Assembly: GCF_052857255.1 (NCBI RefSeq)
Contig: NC_135506.1
Coordinates: forward strand, 77,395,056-77,459,055
DNA length: 64,000 nucleotides
Direction of reading: 5' to 3'
Source: Amblyomma americanum
Lineage: Eukaryota; Arthropoda; Arachnida; Ixodida; Ixodidae
Numbering within the stretch: the stretch's first letter is position 1; every line of letters begins with the position of its first letter. A program made the position numbers and the translations under genes. This document shows positions 16,695 to 28,100 of the stretch, in pieces. The notes beneath the pieces were generated by a model that did not search any database, was not told the DNA's origin, and saw only the letters and a list, made by a program, of their open reading frames with translations.

Positions 16695-17723
16695 AAAGCT
16701 ACTGGCTTTTCCCACAATGCCGTGGCGGTCCTTAAACTGTTGCAGCCACCCAGTGCCACCACAAAAGTTCTCTTCACCAAGTGCCATGGCAAACCATTTG
16801 GCCTTCTCCGTTAACATGGGGCCATCCACAGGAATGTTTTTCGCTCGGACTTTGAGAAACCACACACACACAGCACTTTGTCAACTTTGTCGAAAACAGC
16901 AGGGCGCACAAGACAAGCTCCCGAGCGACTTTGCTCACCTGCTTTGAGTGTGATGTCCTGCTTGTTTTTTAACAGTGCGATTAGAGAGCTCAGTGGAATT
17001 CTGAATGCGTGTACCACGGACTTCCTTTTGCCATTCTCAATGCGCTGCCTCATCTCAAGCTTTGTTGCGAAGTCGATTCTCTTTTTTACGTTCGTAGATG
17101 CCATAGCTCACTAGATGACAGTAGTCCCGCATGCTATAACGGACACGTTGAAACAAAAACACACACATAAAAAAAACGCGACAGGCCCCACACTGGCCGA
17201 TGGAGTCAACTGGAGTCGGTCAAGGAAGCACAAAGGAAAATGAAGGAGAGAGACGAAGAAAACTCAGCGGAAATGCGCCATTGGTGCTAGTTAGGCCAGT
17301 CATGCGGCACAGTGGGTGCAACCAGGTAAACTACCTCCTGACTCGTGGCCTCCGCAATCGGCTCCTGCGGGGTGCCAGGCATAGAGGCCACGCCTCACTC
17401 TTTCCAGTTCTCTCGTCTTCCTCACCAGTGAGGAGGTGCTGCCCTCACTTAAGAGCCGGTTTTCTGCCTTTACCGAGAAGGGATGGCTTGCAAACGTCGC
17501 TGCTCGCCTCCGTACCGTGCGTTGTGCGACCCAAGATGCGAGTGTCTTTGAGGAAAGCGCACTTCCCAGGGGCCCCGTGCGGTGTTCGAAATATCGAATG
17601 GCCAGCGAAACTGGAGTTCGATATACTATGCAACTGTCCTTTATTTTTGCACAGTATTTTCAAGGGGATAATCTTTGTGTTCAATACAGCCAATAATTCG
17701 AAATATGCGGGTTCGACTGTACT
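16695..17723 (-). mobile_element. Tigger/pogo-type DNA transposon, 5' part only
   Basis: The minus-strand 5' terminus is at about 17723: read inward it is CAGTCGAACCCGCATATTTC, a typical Tigger inverted repeat, next to a TA. From 17104 downward the strand encodes the pogo/CENP-B-type N-terminal helix-turn-helix (ATG; KKRIDFATKLEMRQRIENGK…FRIPLSSLIALLKNK). The CENP-B-type second helix-turn-helix follows in other frames (ALGEENFCGGTGWLQQFKDR, then HGIVGKASSF). The similarity stops at about 16700, before the DDE domain, so the copy is 3'-truncated and frameshifted. The opposite inverted repeat is missing. Confidence 0.8.
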
Positions 17724-18424
17724 TGTGTAATGAACACACTTCCATAATGAACCCACACCCCGCTTTTGTCAGTGAAAATTATTTTTTTTTTAAATGGATA
17801 GCTTTTCATACCCCTTCCTGTTTTCATGCCGTCCGCAGCGCAGACCTTGGCAGTGTTACAATATCCTGGGAGCTGATAACATTACGGCATGTTTACTTTT
17901 AGAGGAGAGCTCCAATGGAAGGCCAGGGGAGGGGTCTCTCCGAACTGGGCAGAGCACCAAGGCGCTGGTGGTGTTGGCTCGCTGGGCACAATCTGTGCTA
18001 CTGTGTGCTTAGAAAGGCGGCGAGTGCTCAAGCATCAGAGAGAAACGTAGCAAAAATGCCTAACCCCTCACTGTCCTGCGTGTTATTTTCAACTTGGTGT
18101 AAAGAACACGCACCAGACCTTGACAGCCGGAGTTCAGTATGTTCGTTTTATCTCGCCGCAATTCGCCATCGCGGCCGGGTATCACAATGTGATATAGCAC
18201 ACGCCTTCCGGTGTGAACGATGCGTTCACCGCTGTCTGAATGCATGCTTTTGCTGATGGTGGGTGGGTGGATAATTGACGGACGGATGGGTGGGCAGATG
18301 CATGATATGAAATTTTGGCTCTCCAAAAAAAACCTCTTTAAACTTTTCTCCCACGTAATAAACTATCCCCCAAATTGATGTCAACTTTTCTGGAAGAAAA
18401 GTGGGTTCATTACGAGAGTATATA
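17724..18424. mobile_element. TA-flanked DNA transposon, about 0.7 kb, no transposase
   Basis: The left end, beginning about 17724, reads ACTTGTGTAATGAACACAC. The right end reversed reads GTATATACTCTCGTAATGAA CCCAC. These are diverged inverted repeats of one family; a third terminus of the same family lies at 55059 (CCGTATATACTCGCGCAATG). No transposase is seen, so this is a short non-autonomous copy. It directly abuts the Tigger end at 17723. Confidence 0.6.
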
Positions 18425-18454
18425 CTGCAGGTTAGGTTAGGTTTAACATCACAA

Positions 18455-18590
18455 AGCAATTTATGATATGAGGGATGTCGTAGCAGACGGCTCCGGATAA
18501 TTTCGACGACCTGAGGTTCTTTAGAGTGCACTGACATCGCACGGAAAATGGGGCTCTAGCATTTCGCATCCATCGAAATGCACAAAGACA
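18455..18590 (-). repeat. Ruka-like SINE fragment
   Basis: It contains the minus-strand order TATGAGGGATGTCGTAG, GGCTCCGGATAATTT, TTCTTTAGAGTGCACTGACA, then TTTCGCATCCATCGAAATGC. This is the 3' body of the tRNA-derived SINE also present at 43.4, 47.5 and 62.0 kb. It is diverged and lacks the tRNA-like head. Confidence 0.6.
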
Positions 18591-18654
18591 GAAGGAGAAT
18601 TGCTGTCCAATGATTTGTGTTCATCCTCTCCCACTCTTTTTTTGCACTTCTACC

Positions 18655-18885
18655 TGCCAGGTTGGATCAGTGGTTAGCGCGCTTGGATACTGGGCCGGAG
18701 GGCATGGGTTCAATTCCAACCACAGTGGTCACGCTTTGATAAAGGTGAAATGGAAACGGCACCTGTGTGCTGTACATTGTGAGTGCACGTTAAACAACTC
18801 CAGGTGGTCGAAATTAATCCATAGCCCCTCACTATGGCGTGCCTTTCAGTCCAGCTTTGGGATGTTAAATCCAAACCTTTTTTTT
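18655..18885 (+). repeat. Ruka-like tRNA-derived SINE (diverged)
   Basis: The head reads GGTTGGATCAGTGGTTAGCG with a B-box-like GGGTTCAATTCC. The body is GTGTGCTGTACATTGTGAGT…CCAGGTGGTCGAAATTAATC, and a T-rich tail follows. The order matches the better copy at 47536; substitutions are frequent, so it is an old insertion. Confidence 0.65.
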
Positions 18886-18944
18886 GCTTTTTGGAATATG
18901 TGGCAAAGGCAGACAATGCCCTTGCCAAACATTGCCATGCTTAC

Positions 18945-19100
18945 CTTTTGCAATGCACCTGGGGCACTAAGTTGTCAGCCACATGGTCCTCGAGAAAGTA
19001 CTGATTCAGAGGATGGATCCTTCCAGGAATCCTGATGATGGGCGCACCATTGAAGTACTCAGAAAACTTCTCCACATTGATAGTGGCACTCATCAGGACC
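18945..19100 (-). CDS. DHX30: DHX30-like exon h: helicase motif III (SAT)
   Basis: A 156-bp exon with acceptor CTCCTAACAG above 19100 and a consensus donor AAAAG/GTAAGC at 18944. After one leading base it reads [18 protein letters not shown], then [33 protein letters not shown], and ends with 2 bases. SAT is motif III, coupling ATP hydrolysis to RNA unwinding; the PGRIHP…YFLED segment is the standard end of RecA1. A weaker donor after CCCCAG (about 18959) is also possible. This is the most 3' exon found. Confidence 0.9.
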
Positions 19101-22100
19101 CTGTTAGGAGAAGCGAGAAAAATGTCTCTCTCCAAAAATCACCGTAAAATTTCTTTAATTCAATGTCATCGGGACCACACAAATATTCTAATTAAGAGGG
19201 TTTTCGATTTAACCAAGGACAGCCAAAAAATTCACAGGGACACCTAATTACATAATGTGTTGGCCAAGCTACAGTATTAGAAGCTGTTCATGCCTTTACC
19301 GGAGGTGACGTCATTTTCCTCCAGTTAGCTAGCAAAGTTTGAATGACGACACATTTTCTTTGCGGTGATTTTTTTTCTAATGCCATTGCATTAAAACAGG
19401 ACCCAGGCAAAATATTTTACTGCAGGAATGCATCATCCTTATTGGACAAACTTTGCAATTACTTGAAGTAATTGGAGACATTGGTAACCTAAGCCTTTAA
19501 CCATGGCACACCACACAAGGAAACTGTGCAAGCCAGCGTGGCACACAGTCAGCCGGTCACCGACAAGGAACAAGAAAAAACTAGAATTCCGCTGTTATGT
19601 TCTTGGATGCTGCATTTTCCTGGCTGCTATGTCTTCGTGAGCCAGTCCTGTCCAAGCTTCCATAGAAATCCGTGCAACAGAACCTTGGCTGTTACATTGT
19701 AACTGTGGCAGCTTTCCCACATGCTACGTCACGAATGTCATTTCAAGGTAGTGGTTCATCCCGTGCCAGCATTCTGACAGCCAACAATCGGGGCGCACAG
19801 AATGGCAATGGAGCCAAAGAGGTACTCTATACTCAATAGCAGGTTGGCCGTCACCATGTTCGGCGACCTGCGGCATGTTGCACCTATGTCAATGCCGAGC
19901 ACACTTACAGTCAGCGTGAAGCTTGTCTTGACTGCGGGTGCAGCTTCATCACTATTGAGACACGAGCACAAACTAATGAAGGCGCGAAAACAAAACTATG
20001 CCACGACAAATGCCACCTTGGCAATGATGTACTACGTGCAGTCATCTGCCTTTTCCCTGTCGCTAGCAGCTTAAAAATGCAATTTCTGGTTCCAACAGAC
20101 AAGTATTGTGTAGGATTGAAGTGGCCGCCTCAAAAACGACGCACAAGAAGCACACACGTGAACTAACTTTGCCCATACTCTGTGCCCGCACCCCAGATCT
20201 GTGAAATAACCGTGTTGATGCAGGCCACCAGACCTAATTATTTGGTAAAATTTACATTAGAAATTGTGCAGCTGCAATAATTCCTAGAATTATCTGGGAT
20301 AGAATTACCTGGGACAGAATTATCATGCCTCAAACCGAAACAGAAGCGCTAGCACACCTAATTCAAATTTGGACTAGCCATGCTAAATCGACCATCATTT
20401 TTTAAAATGTTTCTCTTAGTTTTGTGGACCCCCATACAGTAGGCACAGTGCACTGCATACTGCAGCATGTTTGGTTTTTCATCTGAACCTTGTCTCATCA
20501 GTGGCAGAGCAGCCACTGAACACCAAGTTAATGAAAGCAGTCACCGTCAGTTGTCTGTTTTCGTGTGACATGCCTGGATGGGGAGTCTAAGACCCTAATT
20601 AGTATACGTTAATTTGCCAAATACATATTTCCTTCCGGGTGAAATATTTGAAATCTTAATGAATATCCAAAAGACGCATCCTATGATATACCTCAAAGTT
20701 AAGTTTCACCAAGGTATGTTAACAAATAAAAAAATTTAAGACTCTCATAACCCCTTAATTTAAAGCAGTACAAAAAAGTCAGAATGTGCAGAAAACTATC
20801 AACCCCTTTCTCCAAAGGTGCTTCGCAACTGAAATGTGAATTGGGGCTTTTTTTTGCATGAATTTAACCTTTTGATTTCAGCTGTGTCTAGAGAGTCCAA
20901 AAAAATTCATCAGTTACTGTAACAAGACACACGGTACCTGTTACTGCTCGCTGATTAATTGATTAGCTGTTGACTTTCTGCATACATTGTGGATTATCAG
21001 GCAAACTGTCAGAATTAACTAGGCCAGTGGAAATACCAGTTTTTTTCTAAGATTTTCTGTCCCTTAAAGTCTACCCTCATGTTGTAACCAAACACCGTGA
21101 TTTGACTGCCCTAAAACAGTGTTGCGGTGTAGCCATTTTGAAGCAACTGCAACTAGGTATCAGTTTCCACAGTTTTGGGGTATTTTTTCTGTTGGCAGCA
21201 TGAGTACCATGGAAGCCAAGTCCAAGTCTATCCAAAAGTCAAAACGTCACCCTTTGTGTTAATTGGGATACCGTGCCTCCCGCGTTGTGGCGTCACGTTC
21301 TTTAAATGCAGCACCGTACACATCGCACATCAATCACTGCCCCGTGTAAGGCACCGGAGGGAGACCCATCTCCATGTGCTAGCTTACTGAGGTGGGTGCA
21401 CTGTACCGCTTGCTTGGCGAATTTCACACTAAGAGCAGCTGCGACAGCCGCAATCAGCCCAGGCTCATCCCGCAGAGGACAAGAGAGCCGCGCATCCTCT
21501 GGTGCATGCTGCCGTGCCGGTTCCAGCATGTGCGCACTGAGGGTAGCGCAGGCTCAGGCACCTGGCAGGTACAACTCTTAAGCTCTGGGCACTGTGTGCA
21601 TGCGCAGACTGGCTCTAGCACACGTGCAGGCGTGCAGGCATGCTATGCACATCCTTAGGAAGTGTTCATCGAGTTGGGCTATGGCAACGCGCATGATGCC
21701 ATCTCAGAGGAAGCATGCTGAACTGAAACCACACCAAGCAAGGATTCCAGAAACGTTACTCGCATGCAATAAATACTTGAAGAATTCAAGTACCAACATT
21801 CGGATCAAATCAAATATCGAATACTTTACTATTTTATCGAACATTTGAAATTACTGAATATTTGCTCATGCCTAGAAATAACCCCTTAGGCATTAATTAT
21901 CGGGTGGGAGAAAATTTTCAAATTTTTCGAGAGAGCATACCAAGACTGTGCACTAAGAATTCTCAGCCTCTCGAATGATTACCTATGCCTTATCTCTCAG
22001 TAAACAGACCACTACATATTAGGCATTTTAAGCACACATGCTTGTGCAGAACAAGCAGTCAGGTGCATTCACTGGAGTCATACCAGAGCTACCATAATAC

Positions 22101-25100
22101 AAAGGGGCGTCCATCTTAAGGGGAGACATGGCTCTTCACAGCCGAAAAATAGAATAAAAAAATCGAATTTTTTACATTAAGTTTTCGCTATCCTGAGATC
22201 TTTTCGCAGCTATCTACAAATTTTTTTTACAACACACCACCTCATTCGTGCGTTGTAGAATTCAAAATATGTGAATCCGTGCACTTAAATTGAAGTCAAA
22301 TCGTACTAAACATTGAGTCCCCGCAGTTAGAGAAATATGCGCTCTGCTCGCAACATTTTGGCTTCGTTTGAAAGGCCGTGATTCAGGCTATTTCCATATT
22401 TCGGTTGGTGACAATAAGCAAACAATGGAAAAGGTAAACAAAGGTACAAAACTGTGCAAAACACGTACTGCTATTGGTCTCCAAAATCACGTGACCAAGA
22501 TGCCGACATTTAGTTGGCTGGTGGCTTCAACCGCTTGCAACTCGGTGCGAGTTGGTCGCACTGCACCTTTCCACTGTCACTGCTGAGCTTGGTTCATCAG
22601 TGCAAAATGAGGAATACACATTTCGAGATGTGCAACATCTTCAGCCTAAGAGGGAGCAAAAGATAGAGATCTGAAGCTGCTGGGTACACTGCATCATCGC
22701 AACCTGTTATCTACGATCAGCAACCAGCTCAGCGCTCAGCACTACAGCGAGGAGTGAGCACAGATTCTCTCAAGAGATTCCTGCTGCATACAGGCAGCAT
22801 AATCGTGAGTGTGCAGATGAGGAAGTGATACCTAAGGAGCTTTTGTTGATAGCCAGCAAGGGCACGATAGATCGAGCCTTACAGCAATGCTAGTGGTGTG
22901 ACGGCAGTGGAGGTCACAAACCCACGTCCCACAACGTGCGGAATCTCAAAGCTTTACGAAATAAACTTTGTTCTCAATCTTCTGAGGTGCAAGACAAGCG
23001 AAGAGCACAATCAATTACTTATGGGTCGATAGCAATCACAGCATTGTTGTGAGATAGACACATGCACACCTCTACTTTGGCAACAACTTCTGGGAAGTCA
23101 CGATGCAAAGGCATTCATCTCTGGTACCAGCCTCCAGATCATGCCATTTCTTCTCCGGCAATTTCCTTGTTGCAAGCACTATTATGTCGAGCAGAAATGA
23201 TGGTACGCCCACCCCAGAAACAGCCAGAGCTCATTTCAGTGATTTTTAGTTGGCCTTGGTGGCACAAAAATATGCCAAAAATGTCTTTCCCCGATTTCTC
23301 ACAACTGCATTTCTGACACGTTCAGAATTTTGGAGGAGCAATATCTCCAGTTCAATAACAGCTATTACTATAATTCTATTTGTGCTAGAAAGATAAATGC
23401 ACAGGCTCTGCAGTAATACTAACTTTAGACCACTACATCATTAAGAAAATGCTCAAAATAAATCATTTTCACCAGCCACCAAAATCAGCTTTCTTCAAGT
23501 TTGACCAGGTGCAACTTTCTTCCCAATCGTCCTGGAACGCTTAATTATGCCTTACTGCACTCTTTAATGACTCTAAATAATTTATAAAAAGAAGTGTTCT
23601 TCGTAAGACCTCATGTTTGTTAACCAAGCTTCCGCCAAAAAAAGACATACTTTCCTTGATCCATCTACAACTGACTGCTGCAGGAGAAAAACATTTGAAA
23701 TTTCGGAATCAGCACATGAAAATGCACGGACAGTAAAAATTTGGTGTGAATCTGTCCATAAATTTTTTTCAAAATGTGTCTAAGAGAGGAGCCCCCTTTA
23801 AAAACTATTTTCCGCATTCATCTGGTACACCTGGCTCGAGATGCTTCTAGGCAAAGTTTTCCAGATTTAAAGGTGCCCTGCAACGTAAATCAAGCATGAG
23901 GTCTTCATCCTTTGTTAGCAAAGCAAGAGACACTGTGACGCCTGAACGCCTAAAGAGATCAGATATGCACATTTCGAACCGATGGAGTTGCAACGTAGTG
24001 GCGATTTTTGGCCGCAGTAATGAGATTGGGCACTGCCTTTCTGACCGGCTGGGCATCCAGTTTGAACCTAGTTCCTTTATATTCGGAAAATGGATCCAAA
24101 ATATTATGCCTCTGAGTGCTGCAAGGCTTTCACATGCCACAAAAACTGATTCTCAGTGAAAGCAAACGGAAACTGACAAGAATAACGCTTAGAGAAACAG
24201 TTTCCATTTTGTTTCAAACTTTCTTGGAGACAAACACTGTTTTTCAAACCACTGTTTTTCAAGGCAGCGAAAAAAAAAAGGAAGAAAAGCTGGTGACACA
24301 ACATGCTCACAAATGTGCAGGGAGAAGCCGGGCAGGAGGTGAGGTTGGAGAGGATGAGCTTCCTTTGTAGACTTAGTGACCTCTGCCATGTGTAAAGCCC
24401 CTTCATAAGATTTTTCTGAAAGAAAGGACTTTAGCACTGTCTACGGCACGTACATGTGGGGACGACACCATCAAAATGCGCGGCTGTGAGCTGTCCCGGC
24501 TAAGTAACAATTGCATGTAAGCTTCTGCTGCGTGTTTGTTAGGTGCGGTTCTGATTGGTAGCGCCAAAACTCAGCACTGGGTGAGTGAAATGGGCGACTG
24601 AAACGCGTTTTCGTCTGATGTTTCTATTTTGAATTTTCCAAGTGGAATAGCTTTCGTTGGCATGCACCGATTTCAATCATTCTTTTTGCACTGGTCTCTG
24701 GAATGCGTGAGGAATCCATTTATTCAGATCAATCGGCACTGAGGAAGACATCGCGGTGCCTCTTTAAGCATATATTTCGACAGCTTTATACGGCATATTC
24801 AACAAAATCAAGTGATCACACTCATCGGCTGCTCTCACACCCTCCACCTTTGGCCCTCACCCATTTACCTCGCTGTGCAAGTCACGCCGGACGCCTGTCT
24901 TAGACAGACCTACTTAGAATTACTAAACTCTCCCAACTGATCATCGGTGGATGAAATTTGCACCACCACAAGGGTAAACATCCGGCGGATTACTGGGCCT
25001 CTTCCATTCACCGCAGCCGGATAGTTCGCCCCCTGATCGGAAAGCACATCATGGTCACATGGGCTGGTGGCCACCGTATACATCAGTGGCGACAACGCGA

Positions 25101-28100
25101 GCGTGTGCCTTCGGTGCACAGTGTGCTGTGTGTAAGCTTCGAGAAATCCTCAAAAGCAAACAATGAGCAATCGCAATCTAACATTTTTCAATCGACACCA
25201 CATCGGAGGGGAAAACTGCCCGTGCGTTGCTCATCAAACAAAACGCCATACTCTCGGATTATCATGTGTTTATTTACTATGCGGTAAGTATGACTCGTAT
25301 GACCATAGACGATCGACCCTGCATAATGATTGACTCTGCTGTGGTCGTTGCGATTTCTACGTTCGTGACCTCCTGAGGGCTGTAATCAGAAAAGAATCGA
25401 GATACGTTCTGTTTAAATGTAGTCTGCTGGCTGCCGGCTTTTGCCGCCGCTATCAAGGAATGCACGCATAATCTCAACAAAAGCGATCAGGTGATCAGCG
25501 GATGTACTGTACAAATTTAGCTGCGTATCGTATCTGCAACACTACAGCTTTACTGCAGAAAACTGGCACTCAAATGAAAGGCACTGTAATCAGGCCTTGC
25601 ATGTCGGCGCCTCATGAACCGCGTGTGCGTGCATGCATGTATGATGATCCGTGCTGGGAAATTCTTTTTATTTCTTTAATGAGCCAAATGCAAGGAGTTG
25701 CATGCATATAGTTCTTCTCAGATATTTTAAGCACTTGTGGCAGGAGGCTCGAGCGTCAGGCTGTACGACAGTTGGAGATGACAGAATCCGCACTCGCCTC
25801 GATCGGCTGCCTTAAGGGACCACTGTGTGGCCACATACATGGCAGAAGAGATGCCTCGACCAGTATGCTCGTGAGAGCTTTCACTAAAGGACATATTTCA
25901 ATCAATCAAGTGCTTCTCAAACCATATCCGCCTTTCCATTGTGCAAAACACAAGGAAGACCATACGCTGTTCCATACGCTCAACACCTCGCTTAGACCAT
26001 ACGCTCAACACCTCGCCAAACACATTCAGCACCAATTCATCACATGCATATATATGCGTGCGTCTGAGCATGTACCCGGAGCTGGAATCTATGGCCGCTC
26101 TCGTGAAAGGCCTTGAACACCATCGCAATATCAGCCGGTTGCACGAAATTAACAGCCGTAATATTTTGTGCATCAGAAGCGATCGTAATATGAAGCGAGC
26201 ATTTGTGCTTGCGAGGTGCTGAGACGATTGAATTGCGATCACACACATGTACGCAAAACAAATAGATTAAGAGTCAGAACTACTGCAAAAGTTCCCACTA
26301 CAGGCGACACAAACGATGTACAAAGTGGTCTAGTCGAAACAAGCGCCTGCATCGCGCAAAACATCGCACTAAGAACCGCAGTCCTTCTGGTCCAAATAAA
26401 TATGGGCAAGCGCACTTCCTGCTAACATATCACCTCTCCGTAATCTGCTAGTAGCCCAAGCGCTGCCAGCACAAAGTCGTCCTGGCGAGTGTGGCTGCCT
26501 GCTGGCAGCCCAAAACCCAGAGAAAAATGAACACGTTCTGGGCAACCATCGGAAGTATATGGAGCAGCCCGAGAAAATCGAGCGCCTGGCTGTGCACTCT
26601 GGCAGCCTGCAGGCAGCCCGCGGGCAGCCAGAGACGAATAATTGAAGAGGCCCACTTAAGTGCATCCACATCTGTGGAGATCGGACCCCACACACAAGGG
26701 CTTGACAGTATTCAGGCTGTAGGGAATAAACAAGTGAAGAGACACCCACCCTAAGGTTGCGGTTCAGCTCCAGCACCCCCTGGAGGAGCACCAGCAGGAA
26801 GTCGGTGCAGACGTCCCTTTCATGCACCTCATCCACAATGACGTGCGAGACGCCGCGCAGCTTCGGGTTGCCCTTCAGATGTTGCAGGAGGATGCCCACA
26901 GTGCAGAAGAGCAAGCCCCCGCGGCTCGACAACAGCTGCTTGGAAAGCGGCACTTGGAAGACCACCGTCTCGCCCAGCTGCAAGGCAATAAACGCACTGC
27001 ACTTGTAGGGGATGGCTTTATTGGGTAACGTCCCAAAGTGACTCGGGCTATGAGGGACGCCATGGTGGAGGGCTCCGGAATATTATTTCAGCCACCTGGG
27101 ATTCTTTAACGTGCACTGATATCGCACAGTACACGGGCCTCTAGAATTTCGCCTCCATTGAAATGCGACCACCGCGTCTGGCCTCACAACCGCACGGTTT
27201 GGGTCAACTGCCGAGCGCCATAACCACTGAGCTACCACACAGGAGCACTTGTATGATATGCGACACCATGAACTCAGGAGACAGTCCCCATTGCAGATTT
27301 CACAAACAGCTTCAATAAATCAAAATGTTTATCTGACATAAACTGCACACAAAATGCTGAATAGTTATCTTGATCCAATGACGGGCTGTCACGGCTGGTG
27401 ATGGATGGAGTGCAAAATTTTCACATTTTTACTAAACATTTGTATAAGCAAAAAAATGACAATGTGGGGCTTAATGTCATATAACGACACCTAAGCTGTG
27501 AGGGATACTAAAGTGGAAGGCTCCGAATTATCTTAGACCACCTGAGGGTCCTTATGTGCCTGATGTCGCAAAACTTCTGTTTTATTAATAAAAATTAGGC
27601 TTGTGCGAATATTCGATATTTTCAAATAGTTGAACGAATAATGCGCTATTCGATATTTGCTTCGAGTCAAATTTTGTTATTCAGAAATTTCGAAGTATTC
27701 GGCTGAAACGAATAGTCGCATGCAGCAGGGAGAAGGCGTTTTCGGAAGTTTCGGTCTTGGATTTAGCAATACTTTTCCCAATCCAATCCAATTCATACCA
27801 AGTCAGGAAAGCTCAGAACAAAGGCGTAAAAAATGCATCTTGTCGGCATGGTGGCATGTGGTGGTGTGGCCGATTGCGTTTAGTGGGCGACTCTGTCTCT
27901 GCCGCGGTGGCATTTTATTAATCCCAGCCGCCTTGGACCACTCCAGAGAGCCCCAAGGGGGACTTGCATGCGGCCAGCAATGCGATTTGGAACTTTTTGT
28001 AAAGATTCCGCCGGGAACCGAAGCTCGATGTCTTAAATGCAAGGCAGTCCTTAAGACCCCGACAAGTATGACAACAACCCTAGCAACGCATTTAAAGAGG

